DNA of 49,175 nt from Candidatus Aegiribacteria sp. (GTDB taxonomy: Bacteria; Fermentibacterota; Fermentibacteria; Fermentibacterales; JCC-6), in NCBI GenBank assembly GCA_021108005.1, contig JAIORS010000175.1, positions 1 to 49,175 on the forward strand. The letters are read 5' to 3'. Shown one piece after another: positions 17,226 through 24,449 of the stretch. The position numbers and the translations under genes were made by a program. Position 1 is the first letter of the stretch. Each line of letters opens with the position of its first letter. The notes below the pieces were generated by a model that ran no database searches, was not told where the DNA came from, and was given only the letters and a program-made list of their open reading frames with translations.

Positions 17226-18419
17226 ATGAAATACACAGCACTCATACTCATATGTCTTGCAGCAGCTTGTACACAACAGATGATTGTGCCGAATACAGCT
17301 TCCACCTCCGTTTCGCAATCCTCAGATGTTTCTGAAATCACTCCTGTTTTGCCGAATGAAACCGAAATCCTCGCGGAGGGTATAGCGGCACTGGAGTACC
17401 AGGGCGGAATTGATATTGCTCGAGACCACGCAATCGATGATGCGCTTAGAAAAGCAGTGGAGCAAGGAGTAGGAGCGTATATCAACTCCGAAACACAGGT
17501 AAACAACTTCCAGTTGATCTCCGACGAAATCTACTCCAGAACGAGGGGCTACGTTTCAAGCTACAGGATAATTAATGAGGAGCAGGATGGAGACCTTTAT
17601 AGAGTTGTTATCCGGGCAGTGGTAAATACGGATGGCATTGAGAACGACCTTGCCGCTATAGGTATACTGCTGGGAGAACAGGGACGACCAAGAATTATGG
17701 TTGTAGTGAAAGAGTTCTCTGAAATGTCCGATCTGTCCGATGGCAGTTCGATGGGCAGCATAATGTTCGAAACAATGCTGCTTGATCACTTCAGGGAGCA
17801 GGGATTCCCGGTGGTGGACGCGGCTACAGTTGCGGGCATACTGGAAAAGGATCAGATCAGGCTCATACTGGAGGGAGATGACCGGACAGCGGCGCTTATA
17901 GGTCTTGAGGCCGGTGCTGAGATTATTATCACGGGAACGGTTCTGCACAGGGCCACTTCACAGATGATCGCCGGATCTCCCAGGGAAATATTCGAGTTTC
18001 AGGTCAGCAACCGTGCGATTAACACAAGAACAGGCAGCGTGCTAGCGGGTTCAGCCATGACCGTAGCGCTTCCATTCAGTGAGAGCCAGGCACGGATTCG
18101 GGCAGCGGACAGCACAGCAAGCCAGCTTGCTTCCGGCATTCTGGACGGCTGGATCCGGGGGGAGAATATCACAGTCATTGTGGCGGCAAACGCTGATTTT
18201 AATGATGTCCAGGCTCTTCGTTCTGAACTTCGCCTCAAACTGAGGGGGGTTTTGGATGTGATAACAAGGGACTTCATCGGTTCAAGAGCAACTCTGGAGG
18301 TGATATCGGAAACCTCTACCGAAGAGGTTATCGATGAAATATCCAGCGGAGAACTCGATGTTGAATTTCAGATTACCGGCATGTCCGGAAACCGCGTTGA
18401 GATTATATTCACCGAGTGA
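17226..18419 (+). CDS. FlgT-like / CsgG-like lipoprotein
   Basis: Signal and lipobox LAAACT. The N-terminal mature domain (about 55-145) has the FlgT_N / LPP20 pattern DDALRKAVEQGVGAYINSET, then IYSRTRGYVSSYRI and VVIRAVVNTDGI. The middle (about 150-310) resembles the CsgG / FlgT middle domain, with VVDAATV, then LEAGAEIIITGTV and RAINTRTGSVLAG. ATG 17226 is preferred; GTG 17217 would add three residues. It is the third gene of the lipoprotein run. It could help build an outer-membrane ring or secretion assembly, but no partner pore is present here. Confidence 0.65.
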   Translation: MKYTALILICLAAACTQQMIVPNTASTSVSQSSDVSEITPVLPNETEILAEGIAALEYQGGIDIARDHAIDDALRKAVEQGVGAYINSETQVNNFQLISDEIYSRTRGYVSSYRIINEEQDGDLYRVVIRAVVNTDGIENDLAAIGILLGEQGRPRIMVVVKEFSEMSDLSDGSSMGSIMFETMLLDHFREQGFPVVDAATVAGILEKDQIRLILEGDDRTAALIGLEAGAEIIITGTVLHRATSQMIAGSPREIFEFQVSNRAINTRTGSVLAGSAMTVALPFSESQARIRAADSTASQLASGILDGWIRGENITVIVAANADFNDVQALRSELRLKLRGVLDVITRDFIGSRATLEVISETSTEEVIDEISSGELDVEFQITGMSGNRVEIIFTE

Positions 18420-18455
18420 TTGTATTATCGCACGAAGTATGATCCAACAAAAGAG

Positions 18456-18479
18456 AACCGGGATCGCAGGACCCCGGTT
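18456..18479 (+). terminator. Hairpin after lipoprotein operon
   Basis: Stem AACCGGG / CCCGGTT (7 bp) with a 10-base loop, 37 bases after the last lipoprotein stop. It lacks a clear T-tract, so it is a possible but unproven terminator. Confidence 0.4.
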
Positions 18480-18629
18480 CCTCTAGCCCGCATCATGGTT
18501 CCGCAGGTCTAATGAATTTGTTTGCGATCAGTGGGCTCGTATTCCTTATTGTACACAAATACAACTATGTTCTATCGTCGGTGGGTACATTGAAGCGTGA
18601 GCCGCGCCGTTCTTACTCGTCAACAATGA

Positions 18630-19040
18630 TTAGTGCTTTAGGGTCTTGTGCAATACCACTGGGATATGTTCTGCAAACATATCAAAGTCACCATCCGTGG
18701 TGAACACTGCATACTTCCTGTGGATAGCGACCGCACAAATTAAGAAGTCTTTGTTGGAGCCCTGAATTCCTTTCCCGCGGCAAAGGTTAAAGTACTTTGC
18801 GGCCATCACATAGTCTTCGGTCAGTATCTGCAGGTCCGGGAAACTCTCCATGTGTTGTGACAAACGTTGAAACTGTGACGCATCCCGGATTCCCGAAAGA
18901 ACCTCTTGCCTTATAGGACCGATCATCTGGACGCGGTGGTCGGTAATAAGACATCGCAGTTCCTCTACAGCCACCGATTGGACCTGTTTGGTCCTCCGGA
19001 GTGCTGCAGACCAGATGCATGTGTCAACAATGATCTTCAT
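18630..19040 (-). CDS. PIN-domain ribonuclease toxin, VapC-like
   Basis: 136-residue single PIN domain. The metal-binding acidic residues are all present: Asp6 in IIVDTCIW, Glu46 in QEVLSG, Asp98 in SNKDFLICA, and Asp116/Asp118 in TTDGDFDMF. VapC toxins cleave tRNA or rRNA and are held by a VapB antitoxin encoded just upstream. Here the start overlaps (ATGA) a very short frame that looks like the tail of an antitoxin. It lies at the left end of the all-minus cassette-like block. Confidence 0.88.
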   Translation of the reverse strand: MKIIVDTCIWSAALRRTKQVQSVAVEELRCLITDHRVQMIGPIRQEVLSGIRDASQFQRLSQHMESFPDLQILTEDYVMAAKYFNLCRGKGIQGSNKDFLICAVAIHRKYAVFTTDGDFDMFAEHIPVVLHKTLKH

Positions 19041-19126
19041 CTGCGTGATCGCTGTCTTTTGTAGTCGTACTTCGGGTTGTCTGTTGGATTTGTCTCACGC
19101 AGGAGTGCATACATCCCTATAGCCAC
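19037..19126 (-). pseudogene. Possible antitoxin tail upstream of vapC-like gene
   Basis: A 29-codon frame (GTG 19126, or ATG 19114) ends in NPKYDYKRQRSRR with its TGA overlapping the toxin start by four bases, the usual coupling of antitoxin to toxin. An in-frame TGA lies four codons upstream. The frame is too short for a full VapB, so it is either a truncated antitoxin or a coupling leader. I do not recognise the family. Confidence 0.4.
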
Positions 19127-19408
19127 GAAAAGTCAGAGCCTGCGATGCTACTGGCAAATACACCCAGATCGAACTGAAACGCTCCTTTGACTCCTTCAAA
19201 CCACGTAAAGTCGGAGGCAGATACCAATGAGACTGATGCGATCAAAGGGGCCACAGAATAAACGTCCATTGTTCAAGTTACGAATAGCGGATATGACAAT
19301 CTCAGCCAGACGTGTTTCCATTTCACGCATCACGGGCGTTGTGTCATCAACTATGCCGATATCCGTTTTATGTCGGGTGTAGCGCCCTTGTTGGCAGTGT
19401 ATTCATCG
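19127..19408 (-). other. Gene debris between toxin and esterase
   Basis: No intact gene. The minus strand shows coding-like stretches in different frames: DDTTPVMREMETRLAEIVIS and SAIRNLNNGRLFCGPFDRIS (about 19260-19350), and FEGVKGAFQFDLGVFASSIA ending at a TAG near 19116 (from about 19250). They look like remains of one or two frameshifted genes. The families are not recognised. Confidence 0.35.
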
Positions 19409-20377
19409 TCATAGGCCGTCGGCAGGAACTTCGGGACCGAATACATTGCGGTAGAATTCCCAGTTGCTATCACCCAGCGCATTGAAAAGCGCCATGGTAT
19501 TGTGACCGATGTCAGGTAGTACTTCAAAGGTGTGGGGAATACCAAGGTTTGTCAGATGCGAATCAAAGTCGCGATTGAAGTCCAGGGTTTCATCACGGTC
19601 GCCGATCGCTATGCGCAAGTGAGAATTGCTACTTAAAGCAAATGCATTCTGTTCCGCCAGTACCCATGGGCTCTGTGTCCTGAAATACTCCTGGTCGCTC
19701 CCGTAAACATCGCGTAGCACTCTCTCGCGGGAGAGGGCCATCCCTGAAGGACCGATTGATGGGTAAAACTCACGTTGCAGCGGTCCAGCTCCCAATGTCG
19801 AAACTGCGCCGAATATGTCATGATACCTGAAGCCTAATCGTGCCGCGCCGTAACCGCCCATGCTGAAACCTTCAATAAGCCGAGCCTCCGGTGAAGCAAT
19901 GGTGCGAAAGACTGAATCAATGTGCGGAACCAGTTCTTCCACAACTATCGTCTCCATTGGCACCCTTCCATCCTTCGAGTTGCACCACATGCTTTCGAAT
20001 AGCCCATTGGGGAAAACGATAAGTACAGGGGGCATTTCCCCTGCGCGGATGGCGAGATCGAAGCTTTTCACGAGATATGGAATTCCATTCAAACCTCCAC
20101 CATGACCATGCAGCCAGAACAACACCGGAAAACGGCGTGTTCCTTCCGTATCGTAAAGCTCCGGTGTGTAAATGTGGTAGCTGACTTCTGACTCTGCCGC
20201 TGCACTGTAGAATATGCAGTGCTGGAGACGAGGTGCGCTAACTATGGGTGTTACCCACTGAAGCGTTGTTTCATGTCTTGAAGCTATCTCTTGAGCAGTG
20301 GTTTGTGCTTGATGGCAACCAATGAGGATTAAACCTGTAACGATCGCTAAAACCTTGTTCGCATATTGCCGAATCAC
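19409..20377 (-). CDS. Esterase D-like alpha/beta hydrolase lipoprotein
   Basis: 322 residues with a lipoprotein signal (VTGLILIGC). Alpha/beta hydrolase fold of the putative esterase family (PF00756 type): FPVLFWLHGHGGG forms the oxyanion region, GFSMGGYGAARLG the nucleophile elbow Ser, and PDIGHNTMALF the catalytic His. Feruloyl esterases and S-formylglutathione hydrolases share this architecture; an exported lipoprotein form suggests a polysaccharide or lipid ester substrate. The start is GTG 20377, 37 bases after the RelE-like stop, with no attC-like structure between them. Confidence 0.82.
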   Translation of the reverse strand: MIRQYANKVLAIVTGLILIGCHQAQTTAQEIASRHETTLQWVTPIVSAPRLQHCIFYSAAAESEVSYHIYTPELYDTEGTRRFPVLFWLHGHGGGLNGIPYLVKSFDLAIRAGEMPPVLIVFPNGLFESMWCNSKDGRVPMETIVVEELVPHIDSVFRTIASPEARLIEGFSMGGYGAARLGFRYHDIFGAVSTLGAGPLQREFYPSIGPSGMALSRERVLRDVYGSDQEYFRTQSPWVLAEQNAFALSSNSHLRIAIGDRDETLDFNRDFDSHLTNLGIPHTFEVLPDIGHNTMALFNALGDSNWEFYRNVFGPEVPADGL

Positions 20378-20413
20378 CTTGCCGCCTTCCAGTTCAAAGA
20401 ATTCTGACGTTCA

Positions 20414-20668
20414 CTACCTGTAGATCTCTCTACGGTGGCCAATCCTAACAATAAGTACAATCAGTATCTCATCCTGGATTTCATAAATCACTCTGTATGA
20501 TCCTATTCTTATTCGCCAGGCAGGACGCCCGGATAGCATTTTGCATCCATCTGGGCGTGGGTTGTTTGCGAGAGATTCAATTGAGGAAATAATACGATCC
20601 TGATCTTGACGATTAATCTTGCTTAGCTGCTTTTGGGCAGAGCGAAGGATTTCTATGCAGTAAGTCAC
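20414..20668 (-). CDS. RelE/ParE-family toxin
   Basis: 84-residue RelE-fold protein: IEILRSAQKQLSKINRQDQD, then LSGRPAWRIRIGSYRVIYEI and VRIGHRREIYR. Canonical basic residues of the RelE active face (Arg in WRIRIG and YRVIY, and the C-terminal H-R-R-E-I-Y) are present. Its start overlaps the stop of the upstream antitoxin by 4 bases. Such toxins cut mRNA on the ribosome or poison gyrase; the sequence does not tell which. Confidence 0.9.
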   Translation of the reverse strand: MTYCIEILRSAQKQLSKINRQDQDRIISSIESLANNPRPDGCKMLSGRPAWRIRIGSYRVIYEIQDEILIVLIVRIGHRREIYR

Positions 20669-20871
20669 TCGTCGTAATTATCGCGGATTTCGCGAACTAC
20701 CTGATTGAAAGGGATACTCTCCTCTTCGGAAGATTTTGCTGCGTCGAACTCACGGATATCATCGAGCTCCTCAAGCTCATCCAAGACCTTCTCCCATTCA
20801 GGGAAAGGTAAAAGCACAGCTTTTTTACGTTTGTCTTTACCAATCACAAATTCTGGATGTAACGTTACCAT
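20665..20871 (-). CDS. Antitoxin of the RelE-like pair
   Basis: 68 residues, acidic and charged, with an N-terminal dimerisation/DNA-binding-like part (HPEFVIGKDKRKKAVLLPF), a helical EWEKVLDELEELDDI, and a C-terminal acidic tail (SIPFNQVVREIRDNYDE) of the kind that wraps RelE toxins. The ATG follows AGGAGG at 5 bases. A promoter can be read just upstream, so the pair can express independently, as is common for toxin-antitoxin cassettes. Confidence 0.82.
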   Translation of the reverse strand: MVTLHPEFVIGKDKRKKAVLLPFPEWEKVLDELEELDDIREFDAAKSSEEESIPFNQVVREIRDNYDE

Positions 20872-20888
20872 AGTAACCTCCTGTAAGT

Positions 20889-20917
20889 ATTATGCAAAAG
20901 GTAGGATAAAGATTCAA
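20889..20917 (-). promoter_or_regulatory. Predicted sigma-70 promoter of the RelE-like module
   Basis: On the minus strand TTGAAT (20917-20912), a 17-base spacer and CATAAT (20894-20889), followed by AGGAGG and the antitoxin ATG at 20871. Spacing is ideal and the -10 matches five of six consensus bases. Confidence 0.55.
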
Positions 20918-21056
20918 CCTCTTCCTTAAAGTGACCAAGTAGGCTGAGCAACTACTCTAAAAGAACTGATGTCCGCGTTCTGTTTTTTATGTTCTTTTCT
21001 ACGGCGACGGCTTTTTTGTTCTATGGGCTCGATTTGCGTTTTGTTCTTTGTGCTCC

Positions 21057-21082
21057 AGCCGGCACCTTTCATACTCGTCAAC
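21057..21082. repeat. Cassette-boundary repeat shared with 18599-18624
   Basis: On the minus strand this reads GTTGACGAGTATGAAAGG and continues to GGCT. A similar stretch, GTTGACGAGTAAGAACGG to GGCT, occurs at 18624-18599 just after the vapC-like stop. Both follow the position where a cassette recombination point would lie. Confidence 0.45.
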
Positions 21083-21175
21083 GTTTGAGCTCACTGGTTT
21101 TTCATAAGCAGTAGCGAATGAAAAATCCGGTGCAGTGATTTGTTTAGCCGGACATGATCGCAAACAAGATCGTTG
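21079..21175 (-). other. attC-like site after GNAT gene
   Basis: 97-base imperfect inverted repeat. The outer arms are CAACG / CGTTG, then GTTTG / CAAAC, and inner arms GGTTTTTCAT / ATGAAAAATCC with one unpaired base. It begins 8 bases after the acetyltransferase stop. The nested arms, unpaired base and position fit an integron attC, though the R boxes are degenerate. The rest of the 311-base gap (20930-21078) shows nothing else. Confidence 0.5.
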
Positions 21176-21182
21176 GTGAGCA

Positions 21183-21758
21183 TCAGATTTGATTCAACTC
21201 GACAGTAGTCAAGTCTTTGATCAGACTCACTCGAATTACTTCGTCCCAGATAGGGCCTCTGCGAACCTCCCGGTAACCGAGTTTCAGGTTTAGGTCGATC
21301 ACGTGCGAATTTGCTTCCTCTGTGTGCGTGTAGATCATGTTTACAGAACGATGTAGTGACTCGATTTCAATATGTCGCTTCAGATTTGTAGCAAGCCCTT
21401 GCCTTCGAAATTCCGGATCTACCCAGAGTTGATAGAGCTCAGTGAACCGTCCATTTTCTGGGAAAATACTCCTATCAAGGTGCTTTAAGAGAAACAAATT
21501 GGCATCTGTAGATGGCTCAATCAGCAAATCTCGAAATCGACAAATGATTAAGCCAACCATACGTAATGAGGCTCGGTCTTCATACACCCATACACCAGCC
21601 CTGAAACCATTAATGTAGGATATCAGTTTTTGCCGACACCGAGCAAAATCCGATTTCGTGTGGTGCTGTGGATATTCGTGTGTGATTCCTTCATCCGCCA
21701 AATCAATGCGCACCATGAAGTCGAGATCTGCTTCAGTTGCAGCGCGAAGTGTAAGCAA
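21183..21758 (-). CDS. GNAT-family N-acetyltransferase
   Basis: 191-residue GCN5-related acetyltransferase that uses acetyl-CoA. Motif A is LYQLWVDPEFRRQGLATNL, with the R-R-Q-G-L-A pyrophosphate loop; the following YTHTEEANSHVIDLNLKLGY is the motif B region. The N-terminus LTLRAATEADLDFMVRID is typical. The start is TTG 21758, 6 bases after AGGAGA. Between it and HicB lies a short attC-like repeat, and the leader from the GTTAGCC box to the start is about 35 bases. The substrate is unknown; aminoglycoside-type activity is not indicated by sequence alone. Confidence 0.85.
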   Translation of the reverse strand: MLTLRAATEADLDFMVRIDLADEGITHEYPQHHTKSDFARCRQKLISYINGFRAGVWVYEDRASLRMVGLIICRFRDLLIEPSTDANLFLLKHLDRSIFPENGRFTELYQLWVDPEFRRQGLATNLKRHIEIESLHRSVNMIYTHTEEANSHVIDLNLKLGYREVRRGPIWDEVIRVSLIKDLTTVELNQI

Positions 21759-21791
21759 TTCGAGTCTCCTAAAATGGGTGTGTGATAATCC

Positions 21792-21843
21792 GGCTAACGT
21801 CTCGTATAATCGGCTGGCACAAACCTTGATGCGATTGTTAGCA
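21792..21843 (-). other. attC-like site after hicB
   Basis: 52 bases. On the minus strand it runs from GTGCTAAC, 6 bases past the hicB stop, to GTTAGCC, after which the leader of the acetyltransferase gene begins. The two boxes match the RYYYAAC / GTTRRRY pattern closely; the inner arms are weak. Confidence 0.55.
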
Positions 21844-21846
21844 CTT

Positions 21847-22185
21847 TTATTTTGCTAATCTTGCGCTTACCAATCGGTTGATACTCACTCCCTCTTCTGC
21901 TGCAATTTCAGCAAGTTTGCGATGAACTTCGGGAGGAATCCGCACCATGAACTTGCCGCTATATTTCCTGATTGAAATCGGAACTGGTATTTTTTCTTTA
22001 TTTTTCTTCATATCAGAGATAACATTAGCCACAAGCTGCCTTATTCCCTCAAGAGCTGATTCCTGAGTTTCAGTAAGCCAGCTCAAGCTAGGGAATTCCG
22101 TGCATGAACCAACATACTCCTGATCTTCATCGGACCATGTTACTCTGTATGTATAAAGATCATTTTTCAGTGGCATCTTCTTCAC
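21847..22185 (-). CDS. hicB: HicB-family antitoxin
   Basis: 112 residues with an N-terminal HicB partial RNase H-like fold (YTYRVTWSDEDQEYVGSCTE, then ETQESALEGIRQLV) and a C-terminal ribbon-helix-helix DNA-binding part (KFMVRIPPEVHRKLAEIA, then GVSINRLVSARL). It neutralises HicA and represses the operon. The start is GTG 22185 (or ATG 22176); either overlaps the ancestral hicA reading frame. It is apparently intact, unlike its toxin partner. Confidence 0.9.
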   Translation of the reverse strand: MKKMPLKNDLYTYRVTWSDEDQEYVGSCTEFPSLSWLTETQESALEGIRQLVANVISDMKKNKEKIPVPISIRKYSGKFMVRIPPEVHRKLAEIAAEEGVSINRLVSARLAK

Positions 22186-22210
22186 CTAGCCTCTCTATAG
22201 CACGAAGAAC

Positions 22211-22420
22211 TTATCTAACCTGGTATGCTTTTGCTTTGCCTTTCATATTCTGGATGTTCACTCTCGGATCCCCTTGCCATGGTGTCTTGTAAACGTGATG
22301 ACTTGATCCTGATTGTCTCGGTTCACCAAAATAGTATTTACATATCTTGCATAAATCCGAGGATCGAACATCCTTCGGGTTATCCTTTATTCCCTTTATC
22401 AACTTTTCTAGTTTTGTCAT
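22211..22420 (-). CDS. hicA: HicA-family toxin, shortened by an in-frame stop
   Basis: Small double-stranded-RNA-binding-like mRNA interferase: TKLEKLIKGIKDNPKDVRSS, then YYFGEPRQSGSSHHVYKTPW, which contains the catalytic His region, and KGKAKAYQVR. The frame stops at TAA (22211-22213) exactly where a Gln is usual (QVRQVL in homologues), and the same frame then continues VLRAIERLGEEDATEK to a TGA inside hicB. A single C-to-T change (CAA to TAA) would explain this. The last 16 or so residues are lost, so toxin activity may be reduced. ATG 22420 has no ribosome site. Confidence 0.8.
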   Translation of the reverse strand: MTKLEKLIKGIKDNPKDVRSSDLCKICKYYFGEPRQSGSSHHVYKTPWQGDPRVNIQNMKGKAKAYQVR

Positions 22421-22422
22421 AG

Positions 22423-22454
22423 AGTATAGTATCAATATTGATACTATTTGTCAA
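22423..22454 (-). promoter_or_regulatory. hicAB promoter overlapped by a perfect 22-bp palindrome; probable leaderless start
   Basis: On the minus strand TTGACA (22454-22449), a 17-base spacer and TACTAT (22431-22426), or TATACT (22428-22423). A perfect palindrome ATAGTATCAATATTGATACT plus AT fills 22447-22426, covering the spacer and -10, the natural place for a HicB operator. The hicA ATG lies only 5 bases after the -10 and has no Shine-Dalgarno, so the transcript would start at or next to the AUG. Confidence 0.7.
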
Positions 22455-22473
22455 TCCCTTCCTGTGAACGCTT

Positions 22474-22521
22474 GCATAACCAGCACAAGTGTTACCAAAG
22501 CCCATCCCAATGCGTTTGTGG
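22474..22521 (-). other. attC-like site upstream of hicAB
   Basis: On the minus strand it runs from CCACAAACGC to GGTTATGC over 48 bases. The hicAB promoter follows about 20 bases later. The left end plus the adjoining 20 bases (22512-22540) match the end of the GspF-like gene (25497-25525) at about 27 of 29 positions, so the tail of a related cassette is preserved here. Confidence 0.5.
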
Positions 22522-22671
22522 CAGGTTCATGCAGTTGTTGAACTAAGCGCCGCTTCGCAGCGCAGATTCAAAACCAGTTAACTCCCGGTTTGAAGCATAC
22601 TTCCTATAGGGAGTACAATCAAGTACTGCCGTAAAAATAGGGAGAATGTCATAAAAGCATTCAAAAAGAGG

Positions 22672-22840
22672 ATGATTGAGGATATGCAGCTTGCGGGCTT
22701 CAATGAGAGAACGCAAGTTTCATACAGCAGCGCAGTTCGAAAGCTTGTAGACTTTTGCATGAAACCGGCTGATAAAATCACCGAGAAAGATATTCGCAGT
22801 TACTTTCTCTATGTGAAGAATGAGAAGAAGTGGGCGTGTG
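22672..22840 (+). pseudogene. Tyrosine recombinase, N-terminal fragment
   Basis: Encodes MIEDMQLAGFNERTQVSYSS, AVRKLVDFCM and KDIRSYFLYVKNEKKW, the SAM-like core-binding domain of phage-type / XerC-like integrases often found beside IS91 elements. Homology ends near residue 56, and the catalytic domain (R-H-R-Y residues) is missing. The rest of the open frame runs into the end of the minus-strand propeller pseudogene. It is not long enough to be called an integron integrase and lacks any IntI-specific segment. Confidence 0.7.
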
Positions 22841-22866
22841 CTATCAACCCTTTACTCGTCATGGTT

Positions 22867-24299
22867 CTATCTCAATAGGCACAAGCCCGTTGTCTCTGAA
22901 ATTCCTCCCGACTGAATCCTGCAGATGTAAAGACCAGCCGAAACAACCTCACCATTCTCTTTCCTTCCATCACAGACGATGGAGTGCTGACCAGTTCCAA
23001 GCTCTGAATTCTCAAATGTTCTTACGATTCTTCCGGACAGATCGTACACTGTTACTGACGTCCATCCCGGCTCGGAAAGCTCGAAAGATATTGCTGCCTC
23101 AGAGTAGAATGGATTCGGACTGGCACATAGAGCAAGTCTGCTGGAAGGTTCCAGTCCGTTCCCGCTATATAGACAACTCCGTCTGTGATGGCTGGACTGG
23201 ATTGAATGAACATACCACCTGTCTGGTAAGACCACAGCTCTGATCCAGTTTCGCAATCCAATGCATATACTTTTGCTCCGTCTGGAAAATAGGATTCACC
23301 ATAGAAGACTACTCCATCTGTAATGCCGGAGGAGCCATGTTGGTAACCTGGCAAAGACCATATGGTGCTGCCGGTTGGTGCTTCAAGACAGTGATAGGAA
23401 CCTCCCCAGTTCTGATCAGCAAAGAAAAGTTTACCGTCATGCCCGTTTATATAGACCGCACTGTCAACAACAATTGGAGAAGAGTCCCAGTAGCCCGCGA
23501 AGGCATCCGTATTCTCCCAGATGATCGCTCCAGTAATAGCATCCACGGCATACAAAGGTGTCTCCTGACCAGGTGCGTATGTTGGAATAAAGACCATGTC
23601 GTTCCAGACTGCCATGCAGCTGGATATGCCACCGGATAGAGTATCCCTCCATATTTCTGCACCTGTGTATGCATCAAGACAGTAAATGTCAGAACAGTTT
23701 GAAGTATGACTCCCACAGTATACTCTTCCATCAGTTACCACAGGCGTGTTTCCATAAACATTCGCACTGAATGTAGCCCAGATCCTTTCACCTGTCAGAG
23801 CATCCAGGCAGTAGAGGGAATCGCTGGGGCTGTAGAGAAGTCCATCCATTACAGTTACAGCATCATCATTTCCTCCAGCCCTGTATTTCCAGATCAAGTC
23901 TCCTGTAGCGGCATTAAGGGCATATAGGGAATCACCACCCATGTTCTGGGGATAGTAAACGATTCCGTTTACGACAACAGGAGTGGGGAATTCATGCACA
24001 TCTCCAGTAACGGGCGCAGTCCAGAGAACAGTGTTGTCCACTGGAGCTGGAGACTTCGAATAACCTGTATTGCAGTTGTTACCCATGTATGTATACCAGT
24101 CCGTATTCAGTCGGGGAATCAGGACTGCTGATTGTCAATTAAGTTCATAATTGACTGAATCAGGAAGATCATTCTCATTTTCAACAATGGCTCTTAATGC
24201 CAGCCAGTCGCCGTCGTAGGTTTCACCATCAACAGGTTCAGTGATTGTTAGATCAATGATGGATATCAGGATTGCTGTGAGGATCGTTCCGAAAGCCAT
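22867..24299 (-). pseudogene. PQQ-type beta-propeller secreted protein, broken by a stop and a frameshift
   Basis: ATG 24299 after AGGAGG opens a frame with a hydrophobic leader (MAFGTILTAILISIIDLT) and then TEPVDGETYDGDWLALRAIV. An in-frame TGA (about 24135) follows VNYELN, and the same frame goes on with QSAVLIPRLNTDWYTYMGNN. About 320 residues of PQQ-like blades follow (LYALNAATGDLIWKY, VYCLDAYTGAEIW, VYALDCETGSELW). Near 23140 the frame shifts, and the other frame carries the sorting domain (LCASPNPFYSEAAISFEL, VYDLSGRIVRTFE, LYICRIQSGG) to TAG 22867. Two lesions make it a likely pseudogene, though sequencing error in the shift cannot be excluded. Confidence 0.82.
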
Positions 24300-24322
24300 A
24301 ATGTCCTCCTAAACTCATATAT

Positions 24323-24449
24323 CCATAACGGTCGGCTTCAGCGGTAGCGGCGGAACAGGCAGATGACAATTGCAGGCTGATACACATTCTACTTGTCGCG
24401 CAATTGGCTGAGCGGTGAAGCCGATGTCCGCCTGAAAGCCGTTGCTAGG
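24323..24449 (-). other. attC-like site after MDR oxidoreductase
   Basis: 127 bases. On the minus strand it starts CCTAGCAACGGC, where TAG is the stop codon of the oxidoreductase, and ends CCGTTATGG, 24 bases before the pseudogene ATG. Inner arms GCTTCACCGCTCAGC and GCTGAAGCCGACC can pair imperfectly with their partners (TCGGCTTCAGC / GGTGAAGCCGA). The word GTCCGCC next to the R box is also typical of environmental attC sites. Confidence 0.6.

Noticed and set aside
22672-22878. Integron integrase (IntI) for the cassette block
   Set aside because: Only the N-terminal SAM-like domain of a phage/XerC-type recombinase is present, with no catalytic domain and no IntI-specific helix. It resembles the integrases that accompany IS91 elements.
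24130-24140. UGA recoded as Gly, as in Gracilibacteria/SR1
   Set aside because: TGA ends many intact genes in this window (for example 5346, 7065, 8182, 34797), and the same gene also has a frameshift, so simple decay is favoured.
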